Positions 1-9,484 of a stretch of DNA of 64,000 nucleotides are shown piece after piece. Within the stretch, counting starts at the first letter, position 1. Each line of letters opens with the position of its first letter. The position numbers were made by a program, and so were the translations under genes. The stretch is from NCBI GenBank assembly GCA_034432635.1, contig DAOUBK010000045.1, positions 18,216-82,215 on the forward strand. The letters run 5' to 3'. Origin of the DNA: Roseiflexus sp034432635. GTDB lineage: Bacteria; Chloroflexota; Chloroflexia; Chloroflexales; Roseiflexaceae. The notes beneath the pieces were generated by a model. The model worked only from the letters and a program-made list of their open reading frames with translations, was not told where the DNA came from and did no database searches.

Positions 1-3000
1 CGCGAACGCCGCCAGGAACAGCGCCTCACTGCCGGCTATCCAGCGCCAGCGTTCACGCAGCATTGCCCATAGACTCAGAAAGCCCTGTTGCAATTCAAAC
101 GCCAGCGCTGCCCGATGCGCCGCTTCACCATCGGCAGTGATACATCGTCTGCCAGATACAACCAGCGCCGCTGCGCTGAGCGCCAGAGTCAGCAACAGAC
201 CGGCGATCATGCCCCACACATCGTACTGCCACAGGCGTGCGCTGACCGGCAACCAGATGGCATAGCCAAAAACAAGCAATCCGATCAGGCGTGCCCAGAG
301 CCATCCGCCATCCGGCGTGCGCGCACCGAAGACCAGCGCCGCCAGCGGCAGCCCGATCAGCGCCAGCGCGTACCATACCAGCAACCAGAGCGCGATGGCA
401 ACGACCGGACTCTCCGCCAACCGGTTCCAGCCGTGCATGTCTACTGCCGGGAGATCGCCAACCCGTATCGGCAGCATCAGGTCTTTCCGTGGTATCGGGT
501 CAGGCGCGCGTACCGGCAGCGAGGTGGTCAGCACGGCAGGCGGATGGTCAGCCGGTGGAATACGGTAGATGCGCGTTGCGCCTGTAGCGAAGACCGTCTC
601 GATCTGACCGGCAGCAGCCAGCGCATCGAACTTCGCCAGCCCTGCCGGATCGTAGAGCGCACGTTCAAGTTGCCCGACGACAACATACTCGATGCCGTAG
701 AGACGGAGTAACTGGAGAGCCTCACGAGCGTTCGGATCGTTGTAGAGGTCGCGGATCAGCGCCTGGCGTGCATCGCGCACCGCACCCACATCGGCGACGC
801 TGCGTTGCTGCGTCATGTGCCAGGGCCAGCCGAGCAACGTCGGCAGACCGGTGTAGACCGATATGCGTCCACCCCAGCGATACGCCTCGAGATGCGCCTC
901 CAGCACGATCGGCGTGCCGCTGGCATTGGCGCGCAACCAGGCGATAGCGTCCGCATCTTCGGCGAAGGTGAAGGTGCGGTCATTCTCCGCCCAACCACTG
1001 CGTGGCGAACGCATGAATGCCATGCCATCAAGGGTCGGTCCAATCGTTGGATCGTAGCGGTCGGCGAGGCGAGCAGGTGTGGCAGTGAGCGGATAGACCA
1101 GCGCAGCAGCGATCAACAGCGCAGCGACGCCGCGCCAGACCGGACGCAGCGCACCTGCACGCAGTCCGGCAGTCACCGACCACATCCAGGTCAGCGCAAC
1201 ACTGCTCACCACCGCGAAGAGCAACCAGACCTGCATGCCGAACTTGAACACGCTGTTCATCCGACCAATGTCGCCCTTCGCTACCACGACCTCGATCAGC
1301 AACGTGATACCCAGCGCGGCAAGACCCCAGACCAGCGCGAGCAGGGTTGTCGAACCGATCCCTGGCGGCGCTGCATCCCGTTGCCGCGGCGATGGATCAT
1401 CCTCAATGCCGGGGAGCATCAGTTGCACCAGTCCAACCGGTTCAGGCGGAGTTGCGGCGTTACGTGATGCGACAACAACGCCGCGCCGCAGCAGTTCGAC
1501 GAACAGAATGCCGCCGCCTACCAGCAACAATCCCTGGAGCGGCAGCGCCGGAATTCCCAGCAGCGTCAGCAGGAACGCCACAACGATCATCCCGCTGCCA
1601 GCAACCACCGCCAGGAGCGCGCTGAGACGTCCAGTGCGGTGCGCCAGGAGCAACGCCCCGCTTATCACCAGGAACAACCAGAGACCGTGGAGTTGCAAGA
1701 ATTCGGACGCCGGTGTACGCGACCCGCTCCACAGTTCAAAACCAGCATAGTCGGTGGCGAACTTCTGGATGAACGGCAGGAAGAGGACGTGCGTCAGCGC
1801 CACCAGTGCAACCGATGTCCCGATCCAGATCAGCAATGCCTGGTTCAGCGGCAAACCGCGCCGGTAGCGTGTCCAGGCATACGCTGCCAGCCCCAGCACT
1901 CCCAGCCCTGCCGCGGTTGGATAATCCCAGGTGTTGGTCGCATACAGCGCACCGATGACCAACGCCAGCAGAATGATTGCAGCCAGCAGCGACGACGGGA
2001 TCGATGAACGGAGCGTGTGCGCCTGAAGACTGCGGAGTCGCGCTGTTGCCACGATCAGGTTCAGCACTGACAGCATCAGCGGCAGCGCGATCATGTGCGC
2101 GTGCAGATCGGCGAACAGGAAGGTGAAAAATGGAAATTCGTTGATCGTCCCGTCTTCCAGCGCCATCCCCACCAGACGGGTGGCGTCCCAAAACGCCCAT
2201 TCCGCCCGTCCGCGGCAATCCTGCTGTGCGGCATAACTGGTCAGCGCGCGGCACATCTCCGGGAGACCCGGGTCCTGGGCATTGCCGGTACCCGGCAGGA
2301 ACCAGACCGCCTGCGCCAGATTGCCCATCAATGTTGCGAAGAGTGCTGCCGCCATCCCGGCGACAATTGCCCGTCGCTCATACTTTCGCCAGGTTGCGGA
2401 ACGCGCAGCGGCGGGGGCAAACACGCGCTGCCAGAAGGCGCCAGCTGCTGGAGCGTTTTCCGGGACATGCGCACCCCCTCTGGCACAGAGGGCAACCAGA
2501 TTGTACGCTGCACCCCACGCGCCAAGCGCCGTCAACGCAGCAAACGTTGGTACAGCCAGATTGTACGCCGTCGTCGGAACGATGCCGGTCAGATGGATGA
2601 GCGTCGCCACCAGCACAAAGCCGAAGTAGTAGTAGTTCAGGTACCCGCCGGCGAACCACGGATCGTAGGGCGGGAACGCCGGGCTTTTGACAATAGCGGT
2701 AAGGAATGCCAGATCCATCGGTTTCTCGCCGCCGCGCGCCGGATGCCAGAGATCTGGGTTTATCGCCCGCAGCAGCACGAATCCGAAGAAAAACGCCAGG
2801 AAGATGCCTTCGGCTGTCAGAAGCGCGGTGCGTCGTTGCCGCCAGAAGGCACCGAGCGCCACACGGTTCCAGCGGATAGCAAGCACGCCTGCACCAATCA
2901 GCAGAATTGCGCATATGAAGACGCTGATCTTACCAAAGGGAACCAGCGGCGAGCGCAGCGTGCCGTGGAGACCGGGCGGACCGATGGATGCCAGCAGCCA

Positions 3001-5289
3001 CGCAACGTATGACACTATCAGCAATCCCAGGATTTTCGACAGCGCATACCCGCGATCCGGCAGCGCCGGCAGCATGCGGAACAGCAGCGCAAAACAGGAC
3101 AGACCGAGCGCTTCCAGCGCCAGCAACCAGAAGAGCCAGGGAACCGCATTTGCCACGTCTGCCGGATTGAACATCCGCGCCCAGTCGCCTGCCATGCGGT
3201 AGAGGGGCCACTGCTCATCAGTCAGGCGCAGCGCTGTCGGCGCCTTGTTGACCCGCAGCGTCGTCATTTTGAAGACTTCACCCCATGCCACACCACCGAG
3301 GATCAACTGTTCCGCTCTGGCGCGCGAGTATGCCGGCGTTTTGCCGAAGATCAGGATGCGGGGATGGTCGTAGACGCTGAAGGCTTCTTCCGCCAGGATT
3401 GGCGTCGGTATCTCGATACCGAACAGCCTGGGGAATGAGTGGATATCGGCGACCAGTTCAAACCCCAGATTGCCCTCGAACAGATGATAGTAGTAACGGG
3501 TCAACGCCGGGTAGCGCGCCGGCAGGCGTGTCGCCGAGTCGTACACCCGGTTGCTGCTGAAGATCAGGTAATCGGCGCGATCCAGTTGATCCAGCAATCC
3601 CTCGACCACTGAACCATCACTTGCAATATAGCCGTAGTATTTGAGCGGCTCATCTTCACCATACGGCTCAGTGGCGATACCGATATACTGTCCCGGATTC
3701 TGCCCGTCGATCGGCAACGGCAGCGGATCGTCCCAACGCTCGAAGGTGATCACCGCGCCAGGAGGAATGTTCTGGTAGATCCAGCGCGACGCCTGAATGC
3801 GCGAATGAGGTTCTGTGTAAATACGGGTGAATGCGAATGCCCACAGCGCCGTTCCGGTCACCACCACAATCAGCGGCGCACGCCAGGCAATCCGTCGCCA
3901 GCGTAGCGCCCCTGCCTGCTGTGCGCGGTCCCACAGCGCCAGCAACCCGCCAGCCGCCAGGACGATCAGAAGACCATAGAGCAGCACGTAGTAGCGCATG
4001 GTCATCACGAATTGACCGCCCTGCCAGCCAAAATAGAATGCAATCCACACCCACGGCACAATCAGGCGCACATCACCATGGCGCAGGATGCGCCAGCCGG
4101 CAACTCCCCATGCGATCCACGCTGCAATGCCAAGCGGCAACCCCATGCCCCACAGGATCATGTTTTGCAACGAGAAGAGAAGCGGGGTGCGCTGCGCCCA
4201 CTGTTGCGACGGCGGGAAGTCGGACTCGCCGCTGATTAACCTGCTGATCGACGCCATATTCTCCAGAAAGCGCGGCTCTGGACGCACATCGAACAACGAC
4301 GGACCGGTGAAGGCATCGGGTTGCAGCAGGCGAAAGGCGATCACCGTCACGACGCCGGCAAGCGCAACGCGCCAGGCGACGGCGAACAGGAGGCTTGCAG
4401 TTGCCATCAGAAGACGTGCCAGCACGCCCGGCGCTTCAGCGTCGGTATACTGACGCCTGGTTTCTTCCGCCAGGCGTGCCAGCGCACCAACCACCACTGC
4501 CAGACCAAGGGTGGCCATCGTCACGCGACACGCCATTGCCGCGCCGATGCTCACGCCAGCAGCGATCGCACTGCCTGCGCCGCCATCCTGCGCAAGCCGT
4601 ACTGCCCAGTAGATCGTGAGGGTGGTGAAGAAAACCGTGGCTGCATCGACCGTAAAAAAATGCGACATCTGGATCGGAAACGCTGCCGTTGCGTACAGCA
4701 GCGCCGCAAGCAGCCCGGCGCGCTGATCGTACAGTCGTCGCCCGATCAGGAAGACCATCAGGATCGTTCCCAGGTCGTACAGCATCGACAGCGTGCGACC
4801 GGTGTCGCGGACCATTTCAGGTGAAATGCGGTTGGGGCGACCGTCCAGGTTTGCCTGGAGTTCCACCGCCAGGCGTGTGACAGTGGTAGGCAGAGTTCCA
4901 TACACGAAGAAGCGCGACCAGTTGTAATTCCGCGGATTGAGGGTATTGCACCTGCTATCGCGGGTTGGCTCCTGCTGACTCAGCGGCAGCGGGTTGCCGG
5001 CGCCATCCGTCGTGCTGCGCGCTGCCGGGATTCGACCATCGACCACGCAACTGCTGCGCAGGTAATCGCTGAAACTGCGCGGTACCTGAAGGTTATAGGT
5101 AGTGAAGACGATGAAGCGCTCATCGGGATGCAGGTACGACGTTTCATCCCAAGTTGTCAGCGCCATCGAGCGAAAGAAGGCGCCGATCAGCAGAATGATT
5201 GCAAGCCAGCCCCAGGGAGACCAGAAGGGACGATACGCAACCGGCGCAGGCGAGTTATTCGAAGTGGACGAGGCGGAGGTCGAGTTCAT
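1..5289 (-). CDS. Giant Chlor_Arch_YYY (DUF2298) membrane protein, partial
   Basis: One uninterrupted minus-strand frame runs from the ATG at 5289 to base 1 (1763 codons) and leaves the window. Residues ~25-680 are a polytopic region resembling GT39/PMT mannosyltransferases, with an early acidic DETSYLHPDERF motif at ~48-59 after the first membrane helix. A first Chlor_Arch_YYY domain follows (~690-1590): it has a YALSKILGLL segment, an HPARGGEKPMD motif, the diagnostic YYYFG at residues 886-890, and a SVYTGLPTLLGWPWH motif near 1476. A second copy appears to begin near 1640 (GLLVFGYAIWLPVSA). This matches the described class with an N-terminal region plus two YYY copies; that class also carries C-terminal TPRs, which would lie left of this window. 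Function is unknown; a membrane role in glycan or lipid-linked sugar transfer is inferred from the N-terminal half only. It lies downstream of two TPR membrane proteins on the same strand. Confidence 0.85.
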   Translation of the reverse strand, partial: MNSTSASSTSNNSPAPVAYRPFWSPWGWLAIILLIGAFFRSMALTTWDETSYLHPDERFIVFTTYNLQVPRSFSDYLRSSCVVDGRIPAARSTTDGAGNPLPLSQQEPTRDSRCNTLNPRNYNWSRFFVYGTLPTTVTRLAVELQANLDGRPNRISPEMVRDTGRTLSMLYDLGTILMVFLIGRRLYDQRAGLLAALLYATAAFPIQMSHFFTVDAATVFFTTLTIYWAVRLAQDGGAGSAIAAGVSIGAAMACRVTMATLGLAVVVGALARLAEETRRQYTDAEAPGVLARLLMATASLLFAVAWRVALAGVVTVIAFRLLQPDAFTGPSLFDVRPEPRFLENMASISRLISGESDFPPSQQWAQRTPLLFSLQNMILWGMGLPLGIAAWIAWGVAGWRILRHGDVRLIVPWVWIAFYFGWQGGQFVMTMRYYVLLYGLLIVLAAGGLLALWDRAQQAGALRWRRIAWRAPLIVVVTGTALWAFAFTRIYTEPHSRIQASRWIYQNIPPGAVITFERWDDPLPLPIDGQNPGQYIGIATEPYGEDEPLKYYGYIASDGSVVEGLLDQLDRADYLIFSSNRVYDSATRLPARYPALTRYYYHLFEGNLGFELVADIHSFPRLFGIEIPTPILAEEAFSVYDHPRILIFGKTPAYSRARAEQLILGGVAWGEVFKMTTLRVNKAPTALRLTDEQWPLYRMAGDWARMFNPADVANAVPWLFWLLALEALGLSCFALLFRMLPALPDRGYALSKILGLLIVSYVAWLLASIGPPGLHGTLRSPLVPFGKISVFICAILLIGAGVLAIRWNRVALGAFWRQRRTALLTAEGIFLAFFFGFVLLRAINPDLWHPARGGEKPMDLAFLTAIVKSPAFPPYDPWFAGGYLNYYYFGFVLVATLIHLTGIVPTTAYNLAVPTFAALTALGAWGAAYNLVALCARGGAHVPENAPAAGAFWQRVFAPAAARSATWRKYERRAIVAGMAAALFATLMGNLAQAVWFLPGTGNAQDPGLPEMCRALTSYAAQQDCRGRAEWAFWDATRLVGMALEDGTINEFPFFTFLFADLHAHMIALPLMLSVLNLIVATARLRSLQAHTLRSSIPSSLLAAIILLALVIGALYATNTWDYPTAAGLGVLGLAAYAWTRYRRGLPLNQALLIWIGTSVALVALTHVLFLPFIQKFATDYAGFELWSGSRTPASEFLQLHGLWLFLVISGALLLAHRTGRLSALLAVVAGSGMIVVAFLLTLLGIPALPLQGLLLVGGGILFVELLRRGVVVASRNAATPPEPVGLVQLMLPGIEDDPSPRQRDAAPPGIGSTTLLALVWGLAALGITLLIEVVVAKGDIGRMNSVFKFGMQVWLLFAVVSSVALTWMWSVTAGLRAGALRPVWRGVAALLIAAALVYPLTATPARLADRYDPTIGPTLDGMAFMRSPRSGWAENDRTFTFAEDADAIAWLRANASGTPIVLEAHLEAYRWGGRISVYTGLPTLLGWPWHMTQQRSVADVGAVRDARQALIRDLYNDPNAREALQLLRLYGIEYVVVGQLERALYDPAGLAKFDALAAAGQIETVFATGATRIYRIPPADHPPAVLTTSLPVRAPDPIPRKDLMLPIRVGDLPAVDMHGWNRLAESPVVAIALWLLVWYALALIGLPLAALVFGARTPDGGWLWARLIGLLVFGYAIWLPVSARLWQYDVWGMIAGLLLTLALSAAALVVSGRRCITADGEAAHRAALAFELQQGFLSLWAMLRERWRWIAGSEALFLAAFA

Positions 5290-5342
5290 GCGATGCCTGT
5301 CGAAGCGTCGTCGTGCGGCTGCAACTGGTATGCCGCACATTC

Positions 5343-5481
5343 ATTATAGACTCTTTTACGTCCGTTGAAGGGCATGGATCGGCTGCACGCCGCATCGCTG
5401 CGCTTCCGGATCGTGCGTTGTGCGTTGATGCCGTTTCGCACAACCCGTAAGCATTATAGACATTCTTCTGGCGAACGTCCA
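5343..5481 (-). promoter_or_regulatory. Possible promoter(s) for the giant membrane protein
   Basis: Two minus-strand TATAAT boxes, each inside TCTATAATG, lie at 5348-5343 and 5458-5453. The upstream one has a TGGACG element (4 of 6 matches to TTGACA) at 5481-5476 with a 17-bp spacer. No good -35 was found for the other. Placed between the stop of the upstream gene (5523) and the ATG at 5289, they suggest the giant gene can be transcribed on its own. Confidence 0.4.
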
Positions 5482-5522
5482 ACGGCTGACAACAGTGTGC
5501 ATCTCCGAATACCGAACGTCAG

Positions 5523-6737
5523 TCACGGCAGACCCTGGACAGGCCATCCTGCAACCGAGTCTCCCAGGTGCAACGACAAACCACGCGCATCCATCGGAAC
5601 CTCGAAGATCACCGGAATACTCACCTGCCCGACTCCAGCGGGGATTGCCTCGTCGAGGCTGAAATCGCCAAACCTGCCGCGTCCGAACGTTTCGAGATAG
5701 AGTGTTGAGAGCGCGGGTTCGGGCAGATAACGATTGCCGCGCTGGTCAACCAGGGCAAACAGCGTCGCCGGTGCGACCGCTGCAGTGACGCCGCCGTTCC
5801 CGACTGCTACCAGCGCTAGGATGAAGCGACCATTCGGCTGGCGCGCTCCGATCGAACCATTCAACACAACGACGTGGTCTGGTCGCAGCAGGGTGAGCGT
5901 CCAGACATCGCGCAGGATAACTGTTCCCGGCGGAAGGGTGGGCGCCGGCGTCGATGCTGGCGGCAGAACAGTCGGTGGAAGAGGTGCGCTGGTCGGCGCC
6001 ACCGTTGCCGGAGACGGAGCAACCGGCGTTTCAACAGCGACGACCGGTAAGGCGGGTGGCACATCGGGCGATGGTGCAGCCGATGCCGCTTCACCGGTCG
6101 GTTCCAGCGTCGCCAGCGGCGGGGTCAGTTCAGGACGAACGCTGGTGGCGGGGAAGCGCGCATTCGCCAGCAACCCGGCAAAGATCAGCAGCGCCACGCC
6201 GGTTATGGCAATTCCAACCCAGGTATACCTCGTGAGATTGAGCGCGGGCGGAGTCGTGCCCGTCATTTGTGCCGCCGGCGCTTGATCAACCTGAGCGGAA
6301 GGAAGAGATGGAGATGTCGCAAGCCATGGCGCAGCATCCGCAGGTGGTGGGGGCGGCGCCGGGGGAGGCATTGCGGGCGCGGCAGCAGAAGACGACGGCA
6401 GTGAACCGGGCGATGGCGGGAACGGCGCCGGGGGAGGCGTTGCAGGCGTGGCAGCGGCAGACGGGGACGATGCCACAGGTTGATGCGCATGTGGAGATGC
6501 GCCTGCAGCACGCACCAGCAGAACCACGCGGCGCAGCGCGTTGCGTCGTTCTTCCTCGCTCTCGGCAACATCGGCAAGCGCGCGCCACACCCGCGGATCA
6601 TCGGGGCGCTGCGCCACCAGCGCGCGCAGAATAACCCGCGCACGCTGAAAATCGCCCTGTTGACGCAAACGCGCCGCCGTGGTCAACAATGAACGCACGG
6701 CGACAGCGGAGAGCGGCTTGCGTTGCGTATCGGTCAT
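5523..6737 (-). CDS. TPR-like / proline-rich linker / single-TM protein
   Basis: 404 aa, function unknown. Residues ~1-75 are helical and TPR-like (LLTTAARLRQQGDFQRARV, then RPDDPRVWRALADVAES). Residues ~80-165 are a proline/alanine-rich linker. One transmembrane helix follows at ~172-190 (WVGIAITGVALLIFAGLL), then a second Pro/Ala/Thr linker and a C-terminal domain of ~130 residues that is probably outside the membrane. The order matches the gene just upstream (6752-8050), so the two look like diverged paralogues. The ATG at 6737 is 14 bp after that gene's stop, without a strong ribosome site, which suggests one transcript. A linker and outer domain held by one helix suggest a sensor, scaffold or envelope-anchoring role; this is inference. 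Confidence 0.75.
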   Translation of the reverse strand: MTDTQRKPLSAVAVRSLLTTAARLRQQGDFQRARVILRALVAQRPDDPRVWRALADVAESEEERRNALRRVVLLVRAAGASPHAHQPVASSPSAAATPATPPPAPFPPSPGSLPSSSAAAPAMPPPAPPPPPADAAPWLATSPSLPSAQVDQAPAAQMTGTTPPALNLTRYTWVGIAITGVALLIFAGLLANARFPATSVRPELTPPLATLEPTGEAASAAPSPDVPPALPVVAVETPVAPSPATVAPTSAPLPPTVLPPASTPAPTLPPGTVILRDVWTLTLLRPDHVVVLNGSIGARQPNGRFILALVAVGNGGVTAAVAPATLFALVDQRGNRYLPEPALSTLYLETFGRGRFGDFSLDEAIPAGVGQVSIPVIFEVPMDARGLSLHLGDSVAGWPVQGLP

Positions 6738-6751
6738 AGAACCGGCGGTCT

Positions 6752-8050
6752 TCAGCGCACTGCACCGATCACCAGGAAGCCCTGATCCGGCTTATTCCGC
6801 GCGAAGAGCATCAGATCGGTTGCATCGGGCGCAACGTCGAACACCAGGTAGACACTGGTGGTCAACCCGTTTGCTGGAATGGATGTTTCGTGCCCGACGT
6901 CCGCATTCACGCCAGGGCGTACCGCCGCACTCGACACCTCCGGTCGCGCCTGATACACCCGCCCCTGGGCATCCTTGAGAACGAAGAAATCACGCGGCAA
7001 CGGCTGAGCGGTTCCAGTATTGTTGGCAATGAACACCAGCACGTGCAGGAATGCGCCTTTCTCGGCGGTAAAGTTACCGACTCTCGGACCGAGCGGCAGG
7101 GCATACAACTGGTTCGGGTAGGTATAGTTCCAGCCATCCGCCCTAAGAATCGTCCCAATTGGAACCCGCGCCGGTTGCGCCTGTTCCGGCGGAATGCCCT
7201 GCGCTGGCGCAGGGGTTGGTTGATCCGCAGGTGCGGTGGTCGACTGTTCACCCGGCGTTGGTTCGGGTGTTGCATCGCCGGGTTGCGGCGTCGCCTCGGC
7301 AGCAGGCGGCGTCGCTTCGGGCGCAGATGTCGGCGCCGGAGGCGGCGCAGTGGGCGGTGCAACGACCTGGGTAGGTACGGGCGGCGCGCCCCGCGGGAAG
7401 AAGAGTTGAATCACAAGGAAGACGATCAGCACCAGAGCGATAATGCCCAGCAGAACCCACAGCAGCGGGCTAGGACCTCTGCGCGGCGGTTCTTCTTCGT
7501 CATCATCAGAGGCGCGAGTGGCGGATACCCGTGATGAAGATGACGGAGTGCGCGGTGGAACAGGCGACGTGCGCGGCGGCATCGGCGGCAACTTGCCGGC
7601 TTCTTCGGGTGGTTGTTCGGCGCGCGGCGGCGGCGTTGCGCGTGGCAGTGCATCGTAATCCTCGAACGCAGCGTCGAGTTCCGCAGCAAACTGCTCCTCA
7701 TCGCTCATTGCTGCCGCGGGCTTTGCCGGCTCTTCCGGCGCCGGCGGCGTGGCAGGCGCGGGAGGCGGTGGTGGAGCAGGCGCACGTTCGTCGCCACGTT
7801 TCGGCAACGGCACGCCCATCGCCTGTAGCCCCTTGATCGCCATCTCATTACCTGGATCGAGTTCGATCACACGTTCGAGGGCAGCGCGGCGCTGTTCCGG
7901 TCCCTCGGCAACGCCGGCGAGCCAGAGCCATGCCTGGACATTGTCCGGCTCCTGGCGCGTGAGCAAACTGAACAGATTGCGCGCTTCCTCACGGTTCCCT
8001 TCGCGCGCCGCGTCGATCCCTAGCTGCAGAAGAGTTTCTGGCTCCGCCAT
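6752..8050 (-). CDS. TPR / proline-rich linker / single-TM protein with outer domain
   Basis: 432 aa, function unknown. The ATG at 8050 is chosen because AGGAAGG lies just upstream; a longer frame exists to 8125. Residues ~1-75 form two TPR-like units (MAEPETLLQLGIDAAREGN; QEPDNVQAWLWLAGVAEG; LDPGNEMAIKGLQAMG). A low-complexity Pro/Ala/Asp region with an acidic stretch and DDDEEEPPRR ends at a membrane helix (~195-217, PLLWVLLGIIALVLIVFLVI). A second Pro/Thr/Glu-rich linker leads to a C-terminal domain (~310-432) resembling the beta-sandwich outer domains of the DUF4352 type (GTAQPLPRDFFVLKDAQGR; TTSVYLVFDVA). It is the first gene of a minus-strand set with 5523-6737 and perhaps the giant gene beyond. 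Confidence 0.75.
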   Translation of the reverse strand: MAEPETLLQLGIDAAREGNREEARNLFSLLTRQEPDNVQAWLWLAGVAEGPEQRRAALERVIELDPGNEMAIKGLQAMGVPLPKRGDERAPAPPPPPAPATPPAPEEPAKPAAAMSDEEQFAAELDAAFEDYDALPRATPPPRAEQPPEEAGKLPPMPPRTSPVPPRTPSSSSRVSATRASDDDEEEPPRRGPSPLLWVLLGIIALVLIVFLVIQLFFPRGAPPVPTQVVAPPTAPPPAPTSAPEATPPAAEATPQPGDATPEPTPGEQSTTAPADQPTPAPAQGIPPEQAQPARVPIGTILRADGWNYTYPNQLYALPLGPRVGNFTAEKGAFLHVLVFIANNTGTAQPLPRDFFVLKDAQGRVYQARPEVSSAAVRPGVNADVGHETSIPANGLTTSVYLVFDVAPDATDLMLFARNKPDQGFLVIGAVR

Positions 8051-8133
8051 GGGTATTCCTTCCTGCTGAGCAGCGGGTGTTGTGCCTGTGGTGGTCGGGA
8101 GAACATGGTCACATTTACCCCTCAATCGGCGCT

Positions 8134-8161
8134 ATTCTACCACACGCATGAATAAAGTCAA
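8134..8161 (-). promoter_or_regulatory. Sigma-70-type promoter for the 8050-5523 gene pair
   Basis: On the minus strand TTGACT (8161-8156) and TAGAAT (8139-8134) are separated by 16 bp. A start near 8127 gives a leader of about 77 nt to the ATG at 8050. Confidence 0.6.
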
Positions 8162-8268
8162 CACCTTTTTCGAGATATAACGCACTAACAAGGCAAAGAG
8201 GGCATTCATGCATGCAAAAAGTGTAATTGCTTACGCCCAACGCTGCCTTCGTATTTTCTGCACAATAA

Positions 8269-9060
8269 ACGCGAGGCATCCGGCGTGCACGGCTGCATCG
8301 CTGGAAGCAATGGATTATCCTGTTGCTTGCCCTGATAATTGCAGGTATTGGTCTGGTGGAACAGGCACAGATCGCTTACGACGCCGCTCGTCAGAAAGAA
8401 GCTGTCGATGTAGCACAGGCGGAACAGGTGCTGCGTGATGAACAGGCCTAGTACGACGCGCTGCTCAATCCCGCGAGCAACGATCTTGCGCAGGCGCAGG
8501 CGCAACTCAACAGGTTAACCGGCAGCGCATCATCGCTTGATGTCACCGCAGCTCAGATCCAGGTCGAACAGGCAAAACTGGCGCTGGAGCGACTGACCTC
8601 ACCCGCATCGGCAACTGAAATCGCAGCGGCTGAAGCAGCGGTGGCTCGGGCACCAACGCAACTTGCGAGCGCCGAGTGCGCGTTGAAAGCAGCGACACTG
8701 TACGCTCCCTTCGATGGCATCGTCGCTTTTGTGAATATCACTGCGGGTGCGCGGTTCAGCGGCGTCACTGCAATAACAGTTGTCGACTCCGACGCACTGT
8801 ACGTTGATGTGAACCTGAGTGAAACCGATGTTGCACGAGTGGCGGTCGGACAACCGGTCACCCTCTTCTTTGATGCATTCACGGATAACTGCTCGTGGTG
8901 AAGTCGAATCGATCGCCCCTGTGGCAAGTGTGCAGCAGAGTGTTGCGACGTATCTGGTACGGGTACGGTTCGATCCGGGAACGGCGCCCTGTGAGTGCAG
9001 ACGGTGTACCGGTAGATGTTCAGGAGCGCCGACATCCCACCGACCGCTGCACCATGGTTG
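8269..9060 (+). pseudogene. Decayed HlyD-family efflux adaptor (membrane fusion protein)
   Basis: The plus-strand frame reads RWKQWIILLLALIIAGIGL (a membrane anchor), then alpha-helical hairpin sequence typical of RND/ABC efflux adaptors (LERLTSPASATEIAAAEAAV; ATLYAPFDGIVAFVNITAG; DALYVDVNLSETDVARVAVG). It has no start codon after an upstream TAA at 8266, an in-frame TAG at 8449-8451, and a frameshift near 8885, after which the other frame continues the family pattern (GEVESIAPVASVQQSVATYL). The first lipoyl half expected between the anchor and the coiled coil is missing, so an internal deletion is inferred. Similarity fades beyond about 9060. Bases 9061-9252 hold no recognisable gene. Confidence 0.75.
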
Positions 9061-9252
9061 TCATCCTGAAAACACAGGCGTCCTGGCCGCATCCGCCACG
9101 TTCCGATGCACTACCGGCGGCTCGCAGCGCAGGAATATGCTACCGACGTTCCAGGCATCATTGTGTCGCCTCAACGATTGCAACACCCTGCACCACACGG
9201 CACCATGCCCCTGCAACCCTGGCGCGGTTGACCAGCGATCAGGAGCGAGGCT

Positions 9253-9480
9253 ATGACGGGATTACAATTTGCGACTCTCTTTTTGCTACTCATAGGCAGA
9301 GCGTTTCTGGCCAACGCCGGCTATCTCTTCTGGCAGAGTCGGTCATTGCAACACGGGATGGAATGTCCAGCGGTGGTCATCGATATCGTCTCCAGACGCG
9401 ATGAAGATGGCGGCGACGATCTCTATGCGCCCGTTGTCCGGTTTATCGCCCACAATGGGCAGGAAGTGACTACCGGCGCT
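9253..9480 (+). pseudogene. Truncated DUF3592-type protein (N-terminal part)
   Basis: From the ATG at 9253 (upstream GGAGCGAGG) the frame encodes a hydrophobic N-terminus and then a DUF3592-like start: CPAVVIDIVSRRDEDGGDDL followed by YAPVVRFIAHNGQEVTTGA. The usual continuation of that domain is absent. After ~9480 the frame becomes arginine-rich and nonsensical, while another frame starts to look like a different membrane protein. I read this as a gene cut short by a deletion. Confidence 0.6.
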
Positions 9481-9484
9481 GTTT

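Noticed and set aside
88..711. Plus-strand open frame of 207 codons, and other plus frames across 1-5289
   Set aside because: Arg/Gln-rich shadow of the long minus-strand membrane protein frame, which alone has family motifs.
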